Below, in pieces: positions 61,795 through 64,000 of a stretch of 64,000 bases of DNA; positions within the stretch are counted from its first letter, which is position 1, and each line of letters opens with the position of its first letter. The stretch lies in the NCBI RefSeq assembly GCF_030867095.1, contig NC_081828.1, positions 213,596,978-213,660,977 on the forward strand. Reading direction: 5' to 3'. A program made the position numbers and the translations under genes. Origin of the DNA: Alligator mississippiensis (lineage: Eukaryota > Chordata > Crocodylia > Alligatoridae). The notes under the pieces are model-generated. The model saw only the letters and a list, made by a program, of their open reading frames with translations. It was not told where the DNA came from and did no database searches.

Positions 61795-62235
61795 ATTTGA
61801 AGGGCCTGGTCCTGCACACTGTGGGAACTCCTGTGCAGGATCAGGCCCCTGAAGCCCAGGCAGTGCCTCAGGGACGAAGTGCTTAGAGACATGCCCCCAG
61901 CAATTCCCAAGGCCCATTTCTGGGCATGGGGACCGCCAGGGTGCTCCACTTCCAGAGACTCACCCCAGAGATTGCCAGGGGCACATCTCTGTAAGCAGAG
62001 AACCCCGACTTGCTCCACTTCCAGGGACATGCTTTAGAGATTGCCAGGGACACATCTCTGTAAGCAGGGAAAGCTGGGACACTCTGGTGTGGTCCACCAG
62101 TCCGCTGATTGTCAGTCCCAGCATGAGGACTGTACCGAAGCATCCTGGCTTTCCCCATTTCCAGAGCCACAGCCCTGACCATCTTCCGGTGCCCTAGGAA
62201 TTGCCAGGGAAGCATCTCTGGAAGTGGGGAACACA
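61795..62235 (+). repeat. Interspersed repeat with internal ~70-bp tandem units
   Basis: Opens GGGCCTGGTCCTGCAC and GGATCAGGCCCCTGAAG (as at 25.11 kb), then three or four units of the form ATTGCCAGGGGCACATCTCT, GTAAGCAG and TGCTCCACTTCCAG (61.90-62.23 kb). Confidence 0.6.
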
Positions 62236-63609
62236 TTGTCCTTCATTTCACAAGCTCAGTGGGCAGGACAACAGTCAATACATGGTTCCAGATCATGTGC
62301 GGGGATGCATCCCAGCATGGCTGATGTGCTTCATTTGGCAACATCTATTTCTAGATTATGCCAGCTCAGGTCTTCAGGACCTACTGGTGGCAGCACAGCT
62401 ACCCATGGCTTCTCCCATAGGGAAGGACTCAGCCGTCCTCCTACGTGTGGGCTTGCTCTTTGAACAGATGGGAGATGCTGAGCTGGCAATGATAGGCATG
62501 GTCAGGGCTGTTAGGTATGCAGGACTGTTAGGTGAGGAGGGTATCTTCCCCTGAAGGGGTGCATGGGTTAGGGTTAGGGAGGCAGCACAGCTGCATGAGC
62601 ATCCTTCCCTCTGGCTGTGGTGGTGTAGCTGTGTTGCAGATACAGCTGAGTGGGCTGGGGACCCTCTGGGGTGAATATGCAGGCTTTGTGAGGAGGGCAG
62701 AGACTGAGGACGTGCTTTCAGCCACAGCAGATGGATCTGGCTGTAAGGCCAAGTGAACCACAGCTGTGGGTGACCCCACAATGGGTCCAGCAGAGGATCT
62801 CTCCACTGAGTGCAGGGATGCGGTAGCCACCAGGGAGCATGACCTTGCTACATTATGGTATGCAGCCAACATGTCCGCGGTGGCCTGTACCAAAGTACCA
62901 GACAACGGAGTGATGCAGGAAGGGTGCTGGGAGGGAGGAGTGCCAATATGGCCTTGGGTAGCCTTGGCCACCACCTGTGGAGAGCCCTGTGGAGGACTCT
63001 TGAGGGCACATGCCCAAAATAGCTGCCCTCCCCAGACCACTCCCCAGGGGCTCATCCTTCCTGTTGCTAGTGGTGAGGGCTGGGGTGCGGTGTCTCTTCA
63101 GGCCTCACCCACCTGTCATGCTGAGGTCACCCTCCACTGAGCTGAAGTTGATGGCTGTGATTTAAAGGAAATAGTTATTTACATCCCAGGCTCCAGGAAA
63201 ATGAGCTCAGACTACCGCCTTCAGGGGATCAAGGGTGGAGAGCCACATGCTGGATACAGGCTGCCCAGTCAAAGCGTCCCATGCTTCCATCATAGTCTTA
63301 GCCAGCTGCCTCCGGTCCCTCCCTTTTTTTTGGCTGGACATTGTAGTCTATGTTTGGTCTGTTCCCTCCCACCCAACCACATTGACCTGCTGCTGCAGCT
63401 CTCCCTACGTGCTCTGAGGGAGCCTCCTCCACTGTCAGCTCCCACAGGCACTGAGCAGGGGAGGGGTGAAGGTGGGGTGGCATGTGGGGGCCATCACAGC
63501 TCCCATCTCTGGTCTCCTTAGACCTGGTCCAGCTGCCTCCATCAATTTCTTTGCAGGCTTCAAGCAAACTGGATCCCCAGACCTGAGGCTGCCTGGGCAT
63601 TTGGACTAG
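62236..63609. other. Intergenic stretch
   Basis: Open frames on both strands (for example 62201-62554 and 62528-63055) match nothing I know. GGTTAGGGTTAGGGA at about 62566 is another short telomere-like motif. Confidence 0.35.
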
Positions 63610-63790
63610 GGTCAGACATTCAAAAAGCCTGAGCCTGAATTGATTCAATCTTTGCAAGTTAGTCTAACGTGGCTAGGCTGAACTGGTTTGTAGCCTCACA
63701 GACATCCCTTCTGGACTGAGGAAATGCAGGTACATGCCTGCAGTGGCTCAGGCTAGAAGCTGGGGGGTGCAAGAGGAGCCCTCCCTTCCC
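63610..63790 (+). repeat. Interspersed repeat, CTACAAATCCCAGAGG family, copy 2
   Basis: TCAAAAAGCCTGAGCCTGAA, TTTGCAAGTTAGTCTAA and AGAAGCTGGGGGGTGCA repeat the order of the inverse of 40865-41190. Confidence 0.5.
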
Positions 63791-64000
63791 TTCCTCAGTG
63801 CTGAGTATAGCGGGGGCATGGCTAGACCCTGGCAGGACGCTCTGATTAGGGAGGGGTTCCCCCCCACCCTTGCTGTTGATAACAAAGCATGGAGTTACAC
63901 AGGGAGTTGTTAGCATTTATCAACACATCAAACAAAACAACATCCTTCAAGCTCTTCTTAAGCAACTTCTAAGGAAGGAATGGAGGGACATTACCAACTA

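Noticed and set aside
62201-63140. Possible transposase or gene from open frames on both strands
   Set aside because: No catalytic or domain motif recognised; neighbouring sequence is a tandem repeat.

Overview
The window looks like crocodilian nuclear DNA. It is dense in 5'-truncated CR1 LINEs of the reptile/bird type and also has hAT-like elements and palindromic MITEs. A composite SINE-like element carries both U1 and U2 snRNA-derived sequence; as I recall, snRNA-headed SINEs (SINEU) are described only from crocodilians. No prokaryotic or organellar feature is present. Species cannot be fixed from the sequence alone.

Only two host genes are supported, both on the minus strand in the first 18 kb. 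The 5' part of CCDC13 (a centriolar-satellite/ciliary coiled-coil protein) is represented by coding exons 2 (6405-6634) and 3 (855-1003). Its promoter is probably the GC-rich block at about 10.5-10.7 kb, which contains a perfect 16-bp palindromic RFX X-box. The rest of the gene lies left of base 1. HIGD1A (a mitochondrial inner-membrane HIG1 domain protein) is complete: coding exons at 15571-15673, 13629-13763 and 12192-12241 give 95 residues, a poly(A) signal lies at about 11.07 kb, and a CpG-island promoter at about 17.1-17.9 kb carries CCAAT, E-box, HSE-like, CArG, CRE and MARE motifs. HIGD1A followed downstream by CCDC13 is the order I recall for human chromosome 3p22.

From 18 kb to 64 kb I see no host exon. 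This part is layered mobile DNA: sixteen CR1 pieces including two reciprocal nests (3.6-5.9 kb and 57.3-59.4 kb); a long CR1 at 48.3-51.5 kb split by a hAT-like element with exact 8-bp target duplications; five copies of a palindrome-rich MITE; three other inverted-repeat families; the U1/U2 composite SINE at 28.9-29.5 kb; a MIR-like SINE at 42 kb; an old LTR-flanked retroviral fossil at 42.1-48.3 kb; and two related LTR-like blocks at 37.9-39.4 and 56.2-57.2 kb. The oddest structure is a pair of 188-bp inverted arms at 21.84-22.59 kb that differ at a single base.

The candidates for something out of the ordinary are the U1-U1-U2 composite element, the near-identical inverted arms, and the clustered regulatory palindromes in the two promoters. 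All identifications are by eye and from memory of the families; no search was run.
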